Shown: one piece after another, positions 18,711 through 27,438 of the stretch
How the letters are laid out: each line of letters opens with the position of its first letter
Position numbering within the stretch: position 1 is the stretch's first letter
Translations under genes and position numbers: made by a program
Notes under the pieces: model-generated
Seen by the model: only the letters and a program-made list of their open reading frames with translations
Databases searched by the model: none
Told to the model about the DNA's origin: nothing
NCBI RefSeq assembly: GCF_900176465.1
Contig: NZ_FWXR01000019.1
Coordinates: forward strand, 1 to 64,000
Length of the DNA stretch: 64,000 nt
Reading direction: 5' to 3'
Origin: Fulvimarina manganoxydans
GTDB lineage: Bacteria; Pseudomonadota; Alphaproteobacteria; Rhizobiales; Rhizobiaceae

Positions 18711-18773
18711 TACCAGCGGACATATGAAAGCATCGCTTTCGAATGTTCGCTGGTAGCCCGAGCGGCGTTTGAG
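18708..18773 (-). repeat. Intergenic palindromic mosaic element, copy D
   Basis: A 20-bp stem (18712-18731 with 18735-18754, 17 of 20 Watson-Crick pairs plus one G-T, 3-nt loop) is followed by the core AGCCCGAGCGGCGTTTGAG (18755-18773), which differs by one base from copy A. As in copies A and B, the element begins at a stop codon, here TAATA of guaB. The stem sequence is unrelated to that of the other copies. Confidence 0.7.
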
Positions 18774-18790
18774 CCCCTTGCCGGGCGTGG

Positions 18791-18904
18791 ATTGACCCAA
18801 CGGGTCAATTCATTCGTCCGGCTGTAAAAGCAACTCGACGGCCGCTTCAGGCCTTGCTGCCAAGAAGAAGCCCCCTGGCGCGGTGACGGCGCCAGGGGGC
18901 TTTG
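18791..18904. terminator. Bidirectional terminator between guaB and the dapA-like gene, with an upstream hairpin
   Basis: A perfect 14-bp stem (18868-18881 with 18889-18902, 7-nt loop) is followed by TTTGTC on the plus strand and CTTCTTCTT on the minus strand, so it can end both guaB and the convergent dapA-like transcript. A separate perfect 8-bp hairpin (ATTGACCC 18791-18798, GGGTCAAT 18802-18809) stands before it. The pair of hairpins could also be the body of a small RNA, but there is no evidence beyond structure. Confidence 0.75.
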
Positions 18905-18939
18905 TCATTTCTTAAGGGGCAGGTTGAGTCGAACGGGCC

Positions 18940-19884
18940 TCAGCCGAGCGTCTTCGACCACTCGGAATACCAGTCCCTGAACAGATTATATTGCGCTTCG
19001 ACATAGCCCTTCTGAGCGGGCGTCAACGCATCGGTCTCGTTGAAGTGCAGCGTGTATTCCGCGTCGCCGCTCAGCACCATCAGATGCTTGTAATAGAGGA
19101 CGAGGTCCGGCCCTTCGTCGAAGGAGGCGAGCACATAGAGCGCCTCGTCGAGTTCCTTGGCCTTCACCCGCGCTTTCGCATCGCCTTGTGCAGCCTTCTG
19201 GCAAAGCTCGATGAGATGCAGAACCTCGCGGGGCAGGGCATTGCCGATGCCGGTGATCGTGCCCGTCGCGCCGCAATTCACATAGCCGTGGAAGACATTG
19301 GTATCGACGCCGGCCATGAGGACGACGTCCTCGCTTCCCGAGGTGATGTTCTCGGCCGCATAGCGCAGATCGGCCGCGCCGCCGAATTCCTTGAAGCCAA
19401 CCAGATTGGGATGCTCGGCGCGTAGGGCGAAGAAGAGATCGGCACGTGTCGCAAAGCCATAATAGGGGCTGTTGTAAATGACCGCCGGCAGGTCGGGCGC
19501 CGCCGAAAGCACCGCTTTGAAATGAGCCTTCTGAGCCGTCGGCGAGACGCCGCGCGACAGGACGCGCGGGATGACCATCAGGCCCTTGGCGCCGACCTTG
19601 GCGGCATGGGCCGCATGGGAGACCGCGCTCTTTGTATTGACCGCGCCTGTGCCGACGATGACCGGCACCCCGGCATCCGCGAGGCGCTTCACGCCCTCTT
19701 GGCGCTCTTCATCGGTCAGGAGCGGCCAATCCCCCATCGAGCCGCAATAGACGACCGCCGACATGCCGAGATCGACCAACTCGCGGCCCTTTTTGACAAG
19801 CGCGTCGAAATCCGGCGTGCGATCGCTTGTCGCCGGTGTCATTAAAGCCGGGATGCAGCCGGTGAAGATCGAATTATCCATCAA
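18940..19884 (-). CDS. DapA-family aldolase/dehydratase, catabolic type
   Basis: A 314-residue member of the dihydrodipicolinate synthase/N-acetylneuraminate lyase family, a TIM barrel forming a Schiff base with a pyruvate-like substrate. The Schiff-base Lys165 is in LVGFKEFGG and the catalytic Tyr in VIYNSPYYG. Next to a TRAP transporter and a GntR regulator, a degradative role (a keto-acid aldolase or dehydratase) is much more likely than lysine synthesis. The hydroxyproline-pathway deaminase is one possible relative. The start could be either of the first two Met codons. It is the last gene of the minus-strand group. Confidence 0.85.
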   Translation of the reverse strand: MMDNSIFTGCIPALMTPATSDRTPDFDALVKKGRELVDLGMSAVVYCGSMGDWPLLTDEERQEGVKRLADAGVPVIVGTGAVNTKSAVSHAAHAAKVGAKGLMVIPRVLSRGVSPTAQKAHFKAVLSAAPDLPAVIYNSPYYGFATRADLFFALRAEHPNLVGFKEFGGAADLRYAAENITSGSEDVVLMAGVDTNVFHGYVNCGATGTITGIGNALPREVLHLIELCQKAAQGDAKARVKAKELDEALYVLASFDEGPDLVLYYKHLMVLSGDAEYTLHFNETDALTPAQKGYVEAQYNLFRDWYSEWSKTLG

Positions 19885-20082
19885 GGAAGTCCTTTCTGAC
19901 GAGACGGGAGCGGCGGGACGGGCTCGTCCGGCACCGCCGCGTGAGGATTGGTCGAGGCGTCGAATGCGGACCGAAAACTCCAGAGAGGGGCGTTCGGCGC
20001 GGCATGCGGGTGTTCGAATTCGTGTCTGAGACCAAGGCCTGCGGCTATCGGCTCAAAGTGCGAATGTTAGGGATCGCTGCGC

Positions 20083-21432
20083 TCAGAAACCGACGATCTG
20101 CGACGGAAGCCATGTGGCGAGCGCCGGAAAGAGGGCGACGATCAGAAGCGTTGCCACCTGCAGCAGGATAAAGGGCACCACGCCGCGACACATCTGGCCA
20201 TAGGTCATGTCGCTCGGTGCGATCGACTTCAAATAAAAGATCGACGAAGCCATGGGCGGGGTCAGATAGCTCGTCTGAATGACGATGATCACCAAAGTGC
20301 CGAACCAGACCGGATCGATCCCCGCCGAGCGAATGAAGGGCGTGAAGAGCGGCACGCAGATGAGGACGTTCGCGGTCCAGTCGAGAACGAAGCCGAGCAG
20401 GAAGACGATCAGGAGGAAGAAGACGATCATTCCCGCTTCGCCGAGACCCGCACCCGCCACCGCCGAGCGGATCAGGCTGGAGCCGCCATTGGCCGCGAAG
20501 GTGCCCATGAACATGGTGCCGGCCGCCACGATCAGCAGGATCATGGCGGAGATGCGAACCGTGATGTGGAGCGATTCGCGCAGCATGGCGAAACTGAAGC
20601 GGCGATAGGCGATCGACAGGATCAGGGCGCCGACCGCGCCGACGGCGGCGGCCTCGGTTGGCGATGCGATTCCGGCCAGAAGCGATCCGAGAACGGCGAC
20701 GATGAGCGCGATGATCGGCGCAAGCGAGGTCGCGGTTAGCTTCAGTTTGTCCGCGAGCGAGACATCGAGGAGCTCGTCGGCCCCGGCCGATCCGGTTTCG
20801 AGGGCGCTCGCTCCCAGAGACACTGGCTGGCGGCGCCGGGCGATCGAGCCGTCGACGAGGATATAGACGACGAAGAGAGCGACCATCAGGAGACCTGGCA
20901 GCATCATGCCTGCCAGGAGTTCGCCCACCGACATCTGCGCGAGCGAGGCATACATGACAGCGATCACGGAGGGCGGGATCATGGTCCCGAGCGAACCGCC
21001 AGCGCAGATCGTGCCTGCGATCAGGCTGTTGTCGTAGCGCATCCTCTGCATGGCCGGAATCGCCATCATGCCGATCATCACCTCGACGGCGCCGACGACG
21101 CCGGCGGCGGCGGCAAAGACCGCGCCCATGGCAATGGTCGCGATGGCGAGCCCGTTGGGCAGGCGCGCCATCCAGAGCTGCATGACCTTGAACAGGCGTT
21201 CGGCAATGCCCGACCGCTCGAGGATCGCGCCCATGAGGACGAACATCGGGATGGCGGCCAGGATGAAGTTCGTCGAGGCGGAATAGAACGAGCCATAGAG
21301 CTGGGCCGGGGCCAGCATGCCGAAACGGGCGAAGCCGGCAGCCGCCGCGACGAGGGCGAGCGAGAAAGCGATCGGAATGCCGGCGAGGACGAGCGCGAAC
21401 AACGCCGGAAACATCAGGGAGGCGACGAGCAT
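20083..21432 (-). CDS. dctM: TRAP transporter, large permease subunit
   Basis: The 449-residue DctM protein has about twelve membrane segments and conserved TRAP features, such as GIPIAFSLALVAAAAG near the N-terminus, GGSLGTMIPPS in the middle and a SYLTPPMASSIFYLKS segment near the end. It drives substrate uptake with a sodium gradient. It follows dctQ with a 5-bp gap. The dapA-like gene lies 198 bp downstream. Confidence 0.95.
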   Translation of the reverse strand: MLVASLMFPALFALVLAGIPIAFSLALVAAAAGFARFGMLAPAQLYGSFYSASTNFILAAIPMFVLMGAILERSGIAERLFKVMQLWMARLPNGLAIATIAMGAVFAAAAGVVGAVEVMIGMMAIPAMQRMRYDNSLIAGTICAGGSLGTMIPPSVIAVMYASLAQMSVGELLAGMMLPGLLMVALFVVYILVDGSIARRRQPVSLGASALETGSAGADELLDVSLADKLKLTATSLAPIIALIVAVLGSLLAGIASPTEAAAVGAVGALILSIAYRRFSFAMLRESLHITVRISAMILLIVAAGTMFMGTFAANGGSSLIRSAVAGAGLGEAGMIVFFLLIVFLLGFVLDWTANVLICVPLFTPFIRSAGIDPVWFGTLVIIVIQTSYLTPPMASSIFYLKSIAPSDMTYGQMCRGVVPFILLQVATLLIVALFPALATWLPSQIVGF

Positions 21433-21437
21433 GGTGA

Positions 21438-21953
21438 TCAGGCCTCGATCTCGAATTCCGCTTCAGTGCGGCCGAGAGCCGCGCGAAGGCCATGGGCGAG
21501 GATTTGGAGGGCGAGCGCGACGAGACCGAGCGCGATGAAGGAATAGAAGGGCCACATCAGCGGCGCCCAGGGGCTGACCATCTCGACCTCGCCGCTCTGA
21601 TAGGCGCGCAGGGCCCGACCGATCGCCACATAGGCGAGAGAGGCGAAGATGGGCGCGAGGCAGAAGAGGAAAATCACGGCCTCGATCCCCAAACGCAGGC
21701 GTCTCGGCATCCGTTCGGCGAGAAAGTCGATCCGCACATGGGCGTCCTCGCGCAAGGCATAGGCGGCGCCGAGCACGAAAAGAACGCCGGTGCACATATA
21801 GGAGATGTCGAAGGCCCAAAGGGTCGGGGCGGCAAAGACATAGCGCGCGACGACCTCATAGATCATCGCGGCTACCAGGATGAGCGTCACAGCTTCCGCC
21901 AACCGGAACAGGGCGCGGGAGACGGCGTCGACCAATTTGAGAATGGGGGTCAT
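21438..21953 (-). CDS. dctQ: TRAP transporter, small permease subunit
   Basis: The small four-helix subunit of the TRAP complex, 171 residues. Helices are seen near residues 15-35, 47-68, 90-110 and 130-150. The ATG at 21953 (MTPILKLVDAVSRALF) is chosen because the upstream extension in this frame is proline/arginine-rich and unlike the family. It lies between dctP and dctM in the usual P-Q-M order. Confidence 0.9.
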   Translation of the reverse strand: MTPILKLVDAVSRALFRLAEAVTLILVAAMIYEVVARYVFAAPTLWAFDISYMCTGVLFVLGAAYALREDAHVRIDFLAERMPRRLRLGIEAVIFLFCLAPIFASLAYVAIGRALRAYQSGEVEMVSPWAPLMWPFYSFIALGLVALALQILAHGLRAALGRTEAEFEIEA

Positions 21954-22071
21954 CGTCGAGTTCTGTCCCTTGGCGGGTGGGGGCTGAGGCGAGCGTCCTG
22001 CCGGCCGAGGTGGAACGATCCGACGGGCGGAGGCGCCCCTTCCTCCGCCCGCCATCCAGCAGGATGGATGA

Positions 22072-23148
22072 TCAATCCTGATTGCGGATGAGATAGCTGC
22101 TCTCGGCTGCCCAGCTCTTCTCGAAAGCCATGTAGTTGGCGAGAAGTTCAGCCATTTCGGGCTTGCCTTCGCTCTTCAGCGTCTCGGCCTTCTTGGTGAT
22201 CCAGTCGACGCCGGCCTCCGAAAGCTCGGTGACGAATTCGGGATCGAGCGTGATGATCTCGTTCGGGCCCTTGCGATAGGTTTCCAGCGCTTTGACGTCC
22301 TCGGCATAGAAATGCAGCAGTGCCTGCATGGTGGTGAGATCAGCCGCCTTCTCGATCAAGGGCTTCAGCTCGCCGTCGAGCGCGTCCCATGTCTCCTGCT
22401 TCAGAACCACTTCCCAAAGGAAGGTGGGCTGATGGACGCCGGGCACGATGATGTATTTCGCCGCTTCGTGGAAACCTTCCGGCAGATTGCCCGAGGGCGG
22501 GCCCCATTCGATCAGGTCGACGCCCTTGCGCTGGAGGAGCGTATAGATCTCGCCTGGCGGCACGACGGTCGGCACCGCGCCGAAATAGTCCTTCATGACC
22601 TCGGCCCAGGGACCGGAGGTGCGGTATTTCAGGCCCTTCAGGTCCTCTGCCTTGCGCACGGGCACATTGGAATGAGCCATGATCTCGGAGGAGCCGATGC
22701 CCACGACGAGGCTCTTGAAGCCTTCGGAGGCGCGGAAGTCGTAGAGCGCTTCCTTACCGCCGCCCTCATAGATCCAAGTGATGAAGGCTTCCGGCCCCAT
22801 GCCGCCTGGGAAACCGGCGAAGATCGCGTTCATCGGGTCCTGATTGACGCGGTAGCTGGGGGTCGAGTGACCCGCCTGGACGACGCCATCGGCGACGCCC
22901 TCATAGACCTGGAGCGCAGGGACGAGAACGCCGGCGCCGAATGGCTCGATGTCCACGCGCCCGTCGGTGAGAAGCTCGACATTGTCGGCGAAGCGCTCGA
23001 GGAAATTGACGTAGTAGGGCGAGCCCTCCGGAACGGAGGTCGGGACCTGCCATGTGACCTCCTGGGCGAGGCCGTTGGTGGGGACGGCCGGCATCATGGC
23101 CATGAGGATCGGCGCGGCGAGCGCCCAGCGCTTCATTGTCTGGAGCAT
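22072..23148 (-). CDS. dctP: TRAP transporter substrate-binding protein
   Basis: Periplasmic receptor of the TRAP system, 358 residues with a signal peptide (MLQTMKRWALAAPILMAM, cleavage around GLAQ-EV). The start at ATG 23148 has GGAAGGA upstream. The segment with YRVNQDPMNAIFAGFPGG and a following YEGGGKEALYDF resembles the TakP branch of DctP proteins, which bind 2-oxo-acids and related monocarboxylates. The substrate is therefore likely a small keto or hydroxy acid, by family analogy. It is the first structural gene after the gntR-type regulator. Confidence 0.92.
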   Translation of the reverse strand: MLQTMKRWALAAPILMAMMPAVPTNGLAQEVTWQVPTSVPEGSPYYVNFLERFADNVELLTDGRVDIEPFGAGVLVPALQVYEGVADGVVQAGHSTPSYRVNQDPMNAIFAGFPGGMGPEAFITWIYEGGGKEALYDFRASEGFKSLVVGIGSSEIMAHSNVPVRKAEDLKGLKYRTSGPWAEVMKDYFGAVPTVVPPGEIYTLLQRKGVDLIEWGPPSGNLPEGFHEAAKYIIVPGVHQPTFLWEVVLKQETWDALDGELKPLIEKAADLTTMQALLHFYAEDVKALETYRKGPNEIITLDPEFVTELSEAGVDWITKKAETLKSEGKPEMAELLANYMAFEKSWAAESSYLIRNQD

Positions 23149-23510
23149 CGAATGGTCCTTCCGGCTGTTCGAGCACGCGGCTCGCGTTTGACGACATGAT
23201 CGAGAAAGGCGCGAACGACCCCGCGCAGCCGCCATGGCGGCTGCGTGCGCGAGTGGTTCCTCGCGATCGTCGGCGACCCTTCAGCGGGTCTCGTTCAGTT
23301 GATGACGAAAAGCTAACCCAAGCGGGGGATGCTGTCCACGCTGAAAATACAAAAAAAATACATGAAGCTTGGTCAGACAGCCTCGGTCTCGATATCCGGG
23401 GTTTTCGCGACGACAAGAGATTCGGCTCAAGGACCGTTCTGCCCGATCGCGACGGTGTCAAATGCCTGGAACCTGCGCGCTGGAAAGAGCTTGGATGCGG
23501 CGCCCCGTCG
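23149..23510 (-). promoter_or_regulatory. Control region upstream of the dctPQM-dapA group
   Basis: No gene. An AT-rich patch (about 23340-23365) stands out and on the minus strand contains TGTATTTT twice, spaced by a few bases. Beside it, TTGGTCAGACAG (23369-23380) matches the TGGT-N3-ACC operator type of FadR/PdhR-like GntR proteins with one mismatch. It would be a suitable site for the neighbouring GntR regulator. No confident -35/-10 pair was found. Confidence 0.4.
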
Positions 23511-24227
23511 TCAGAGGGCGATGTCGCCATTGATGCGCCGATCGGCCGCGATATAGGCCTGGATCTGGCGAACGATCTGGTCCGCATGCGCTTTCGCAAT
23601 TCGATCCGCCGCCTCGACATCGCGTGCCTCGATCGCAGCGACCATCGCCTTGTGCTCGTCGAGATAGGCGCGCGGAAGTTCGTCATTGAACGAGGAATAA
23701 TAGTAGCGCAGGAGCCGTCGTCCCTCGTCGAGCAACCGCTCGAAGAGCTCGATATAATAGGGGTTCCGGCCGGCCTTCGCGATCGCAAGGTGGAAATCGC
23801 GGTTCACCTCGATCATCGCGGCGACGTCACGCGCTGCGACGGCTTTGGCGTAGCCGGCTTCGAGGTCGTGGATGCGACCAATCTCGCCATCGTCCCGATG
23901 TTCTGCTGCAAGTCGCGTCGTCACCCGGTACATCAACGTCAGCGCGTCGAAGAAGTGCGAGAGTTCGAGGAAATTGATCGGGGCGACCACCGTCGAGCGA
24001 TTAGGGAGCGTCACCACCAACCCTTCGCTGGAGAGGCGGATCAAGGCCTCGCGGATCGGCGTGCGGGACATGCCGAAGCGCTCGGTCAGTTCCGTCTCGT
24101 CGACCGGGCTACCCGGCGCGATCGTCAGTTCGAGGATCTCGCGCTTCAGCATCTCATAGGCCGTGGCGACGCCGGAGCCGCGGCGGGGCCTGGTCGAGGC
24201 CTTGAGGGTGACGTCCTTGTCCTGCAT
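23511..24227 (-). CDS. GntR-family regulator with FCD ligand domain
   Basis: A 238-residue FadR-type regulator. The N-terminal winged helix has VDETELTERFGMSRTPIREA (about residues 38-57) and the C-terminal FCD domain is all-helical, containing the metal/ligand histidines in NRDFHLAIA, EHKAM and AHADQI. FCD-type GntR proteins usually sense the organic acid whose catabolism they control. ATG 24227 is chosen; the frame's upstream extension lacks conservation. It is divergent from the SAF oxidoreductase and upstream of dctPQM-dapA, so it probably represses both. Confidence 0.9.
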   Translation of the reverse strand: MQDKDVTLKASTRPRRGSGVATAYEMLKREILELTIAPGSPVDETELTERFGMSRTPIREALIRLSSEGLVVTLPNRSTVVAPINFLELSHFFDALTLMYRVTTRLAAEHRDDGEIGRIHDLEAGYAKAVAARDVAAMIEVNRDFHLAIAKAGRNPYYIELFERLLDEGRRLLRYYYSSFNDELPRAYLDEHKAMVAAIEARDVEAADRIAKAHADQIVRQIQAYIAADRRINGDIAL

Positions 24228-24474
24228 GAGCTTCGTCCCGAATCCTGCCGCCGCCGATCTAGAGGACCGGCCATCTGGCGCGACAGATAGGACGGAATCG
24301 ACGCTCGTTGCGGTCGTTGATGTCAGGAAAGTGCGATGGCACCAAGCACGGATTGCGGAAAGTGGGGACGAGCCCTCTTTCACGCCATCATGCTAGCGAA
24401 GGCCGACGGTCTGCCCTAAGGCCGCATGCGGCGCCGGGTTCCGAAAGAGGGTGCCCATATCAGGGAGGACATCC

Positions 24475-25833
24475 ATGAATCTCTACAGGCTGTTGAAGCG
24501 CCGGGAGGATGAGGGGCGGCCGGTGCGCGTCGGGCTCATCGGCTCCGGGAAATTCGGCTCGATGTTCCTAGCGCAGCTTCGCCGGACACCGGGCATGCAT
24601 CTTCTCGGCATCGCGGATCTCTCCGCGACGCGGGCCCGCGAAGCACTCGCTCGCACCGGCTGGGACGTGGAAGCGGCCGTCGCGCCCGATTTCGAGACCG
24701 CACTCAAGACCGGCCGCACCGCGATCACCGAAGATCCGGAGGCGCTGATCGCGGCCTCGGGGCTCGATGTCGTCGTCGAGGCGACGGGCAATCCCGCCGC
24801 CGGCATTCGTCATGCTCTGATCGCCGCCCGCGAAGGCCGGCATATGGTCATGGTCAATGTGGAGGCTGACGTTCTGGCCGGCGCCCATCTGGCGGGGGAA
24901 TTCGACAAGGCCGGCCTTGTCTATTCCATGGCCTATGGCGATCAGCCGGCGCTCACCTGCGAGTTGATCGATTGGGCCCGGGCTTGCGGCTTCAAGGTGG
25001 TCGCGGCCGGCAAGGGCACGAAATATCTTCCCGCCTATGCGGCCTCGACGCCGGACACGGTCTGGGACCATTACGGCCTGACGCCGGAAGAGGCCGAAGC
25101 GGGTGGTATGAACCCGCAAATGTTCAATTCGTTCTTGGACGGGACCAAATCGGCGCTCGAAATGGCGGCGATTTCCAATGCGTCCGGGCTTCTGGCGCCG
25201 CGAGGCGGGCTGCTCTTTCCGCCGGCCGGCACCCACGACCTGGCCAATGTCCTGAAGCCGCGTTCGTCGGGCGGCATGCTGGAAGAAGCCGGCATGGTCG
25301 AGGTCGTGTCCAGCGTCGAGCGCGACGGTCGCCATGTCTTCGGCGATCTCAGATGGGGTGTCTATGTCACCTTCGAGGCAGCGGAAGAGGCCGGCGTCGG
25401 CGCCGATTACGTGCGCCGCTGCTTCCGGGAATATCAGGTGCTCACCGATCGTTCGGGCCGCTATGCGACGCTCTTCCGCCCGACCCATCTCATCGGGCTC
25501 GAACTCGGCATCTCGGTCGCGAGCGCGGCTCTTCGCGGCGAGGCGACGGGACGCACGGAAGGCTTCGTCTCCGATGTCGTCGCTGTTGCCAAGCGCGATC
25601 TGAAGGCGGGCGAGATGCTCGACGGGGAGGGTGGCTATACGGTTTGGGGCCGACTCGCCCGCGCAGAGGACTCGCTGGCCGCCCGCGCGCTGCCGATCGG
25701 CCTTGCCCATGGCATGGCGCTGAAGAGACCCGTCTCGGAAGGCGCGATGCTGAGCTGGGACGATGTGGAAGCGAGCGACAGCGAGGCGGTGTCCATCCGC
25801 CGCATGATGGAGGAAAAGGCCCGCGCCGTGTGA
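24475..25833 (+). CDS. NAD(P)-dependent oxidoreductase with C-terminal SAF domain (homoserine-dehydrogenase-like)
   Basis: The 452-residue protein has an N-terminal Rossmann fold (VRVGLIGSGKFGSMFL), a middle region of the homoserine dehydrogenase-like type, and a C-terminal SAF domain (about residues 360-440; AVAKRDLKAGEMLDGEGGYT). This corresponds to the group annotated as 'predicted homoserine dehydrogenase with SAF domain', for which catabolic rather than biosynthetic roles are expected. The ATG at 24475 has GGGAGGA (24463-24469) upstream; a GTG at 24451 is less likely. It is divergent from the gntR gene and probably part of the same pathway as the TRAP and DapA-like genes. The reaction is unknown. 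Confidence 0.8.
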   Translation: MNLYRLLKRREDEGRPVRVGLIGSGKFGSMFLAQLRRTPGMHLLGIADLSATRAREALARTGWDVEAAVAPDFETALKTGRTAITEDPEALIAASGLDVVVEATGNPAAGIRHALIAAREGRHMVMVNVEADVLAGAHLAGEFDKAGLVYSMAYGDQPALTCELIDWARACGFKVVAAGKGTKYLPAYAASTPDTVWDHYGLTPEEAEAGGMNPQMFNSFLDGTKSALEMAAISNASGLLAPRGGLLFPPAGTHDLANVLKPRSSGGMLEEAGMVEVVSSVERDGRHVFGDLRWGVYVTFEAAEEAGVGADYVRRCFREYQVLTDRSGRYATLFRPTHLIGLELGISVASAALRGEATGRTEGFVSDVVAVAKRDLKAGEMLDGEGGYTVWGRLARAEDSLAARALPIGLAHGMALKRPVSEGAMLSWDDVEASDSEAVSIRRMMEEKARAV

Positions 25834-25869
25834 GGCGCGAGTGAGCCTGCCTCGATATGAGGTGTGACC

Positions 25870-27438
25870 TCAGTCCGCCTTCGGGCGCGAGACGATGGCG
25901 AGTGCGTCCTGGAGCGTGCGCACCGCTTCGGCCCGTCCGCTTTCACCGAGCCGGTCCGGGTCGATCTCCACCGTCATGCCCGGCATGCGCCTCGACAGGC
26001 TCGGCCCGGTTTCGGTTGCCTGACCGATCAGGATCACCCGATAGGGAACGACGTCTCGGCCGATGCCCTTGAAGCGGACCGGCTCCATCGGCTCTGCCAA
26101 GACATCCTCGCGCACCAGGGCATAGGTCTCATAGGACAGGACAATACCCCCCGGCTCGGCGATCTGTTCGAGGCGGGCGGCGAGATTGGCTTCCTTGCCG
26201 ATGATCGTATAGTCCATCCGGCTTTTGGAGCCGAAATTTCCCACGTTGCAGATGCCGGTATTGATGCCGATCCGCGCTTTGAAGGGATGCTCGACGCCAC
26301 GCTTTCGCCAATAGGCTTCGAGTTCGCCGAGGCGCTTCTGCATGGCGATCGCCATCGCGACGCAGGCTTTCGCGTCCTCCGCGACGCCGCGGCTGGTCGG
26401 ATCACCGAAAAAGGCGACGATCGCATCGCCGATGAATTTGTCGATCGTCGCACCATAGGCTTCCGCGATGGTCGACATCTCCGTGAAATATTCGTTCAGG
26501 ATCACCGTCAGGTCTTCCGGTTGAAGGCGGTCGGCCGTAGCCGTGAAATCCTTGATGTCGGAGAAAAAAATCGTCAGCTTCTTGCGATCGGTGGAGATTT
26601 CCGTCGGTTTGGTGCCGGAAAAGATCGAGTGGAAGACCTGGAGCGGAATATATTTGGATATGCCGTCAGAGACGCGGCTCAGAAAGGCGTTCTTGGTTTC
26701 CAATTCCTGGCTGAGGGCCTCGAAGCGCTTGGCTTTTCGAAACTGCACTGCGGCGACCATGAGACCACAGGCGCCGGCTGCTACCATATAGGTCATCAGC
26801 CATTTGAAAGCCCAGAGATTGAGCGTCAGCGGCTGACGCACCCGAAAGACCTGGAGGCCGCGAACGTCGCCAACCTTCCAGTCGGTTTTCGGACTGTCGG
26901 GATGGGTGTTGTGGCAGTTGACGCAGGCTTGCTCCATGACGAGCGGCGTCGCGACGGCGATTTGCCGTGTCAGGAAGTTGCCGGACACGTCGATCACGCG
27001 CGCGGCTGGATCGCCGGACGCTTCGAAGGTCGCGAGAGCCTCCTCCTCGAAAGGCGATAGTCGATAGGGCTCGCGGTTCAAGAATGGATAGTGAGAGACG
27101 AAACTGTATTCGACCTCTTTCTGCCGGGCGCGGATTTCCTGGCCGAGTTCGATCGACAAGGTCGCGGGCACCGGAATGCCGCCGGAAACGGCATGATAGG
27201 CGTTGAGCGGCGTCGCCTTGCCGCCCGCTGCAACCACCCGGTCGACGATATTGCGAGCGTAATAGGTTCGGAAGATCGAAATGACCGCATTGAGCGTGTT
27301 GGCTTGGCTCGTCAAATTCTGATCGGACAGATTGCGCAGGTCGAGCCAGACGCAGACTGGCAGAGCGAGGATCGCGGTCATGACGACTATGACAAGCGCG
27401 AGCGGCTTATCGAGGATCCGTTCGACGGACTTAAGCAT
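25870..27438 (-). CDS. Membrane adenylate cyclase with DUF3365-type haem-binding sensor domain
   Basis: The 522-residue protein has a membrane segment (about 13-32), a periplasmic DUF3365/Tll0287-like domain with a c-type haem motif C172-V-N-C175-H176, a second membrane segment (about 208-230), and a class III nucleotide cyclase domain (about 285-465). Metal-binding Asp294 and Asp338, adenine-selecting Lys334 and Asp409, and transition-state Asn418 and Arg422 are all present, so it should be an active adenylate cyclase. The likely role is making cAMP in response to redox or a haem ligand such as NO, CO or O2. It stops 36 bp after the convergent oxidoreductase and diverges from the deacetylase. 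Confidence 0.88.
   Translation of the reverse strand: MLKSVERILDKPLALVIVVMTAILALPVCVWLDLRNLSDQNLTSQANTLNAVISIFRTYYARNIVDRVVAAGGKATPLNAYHAVSGGIPVPATLSIELGQEIRARQKEVEYSFVSHYPFLNREPYRLSPFEEEALATFEASGDPAARVIDVSGNFLTRQIAVATPLVMEQACVNCHNTHPDSPKTDWKVGDVRGLQVFRVRQPLTLNLWAFKWLMTYMVAAGACGLMVAAVQFRKAKRFEALSQELETKNAFLSRVSDGISKYIPLQVFHSIFSGTKPTEISTDRKKLTIFFSDIKDFTATADRLQPEDLTVILNEYFTEMSTIAEAYGATIDKFIGDAIVAFFGDPTSRGVAEDAKACVAMAIAMQKRLGELEAYWRKRGVEHPFKARIGINTGICNVGNFGSKSRMDYTIIGKEANLAARLEQIAEPGGIVLSYETYALVREDVLAEPMEPVRFKGIGRDVVPYRVILIGQATETGPSLSRRMPGMTVEIDPDRLGESGRAEAVRTLQDALAIVSRPKAD

Noticed and set aside
17187-18800. 537-codon minus-strand frame opposite guaB
   Set aside because: Shadow of guaB; His/Gly/Asp-rich translation without recognisable domains.
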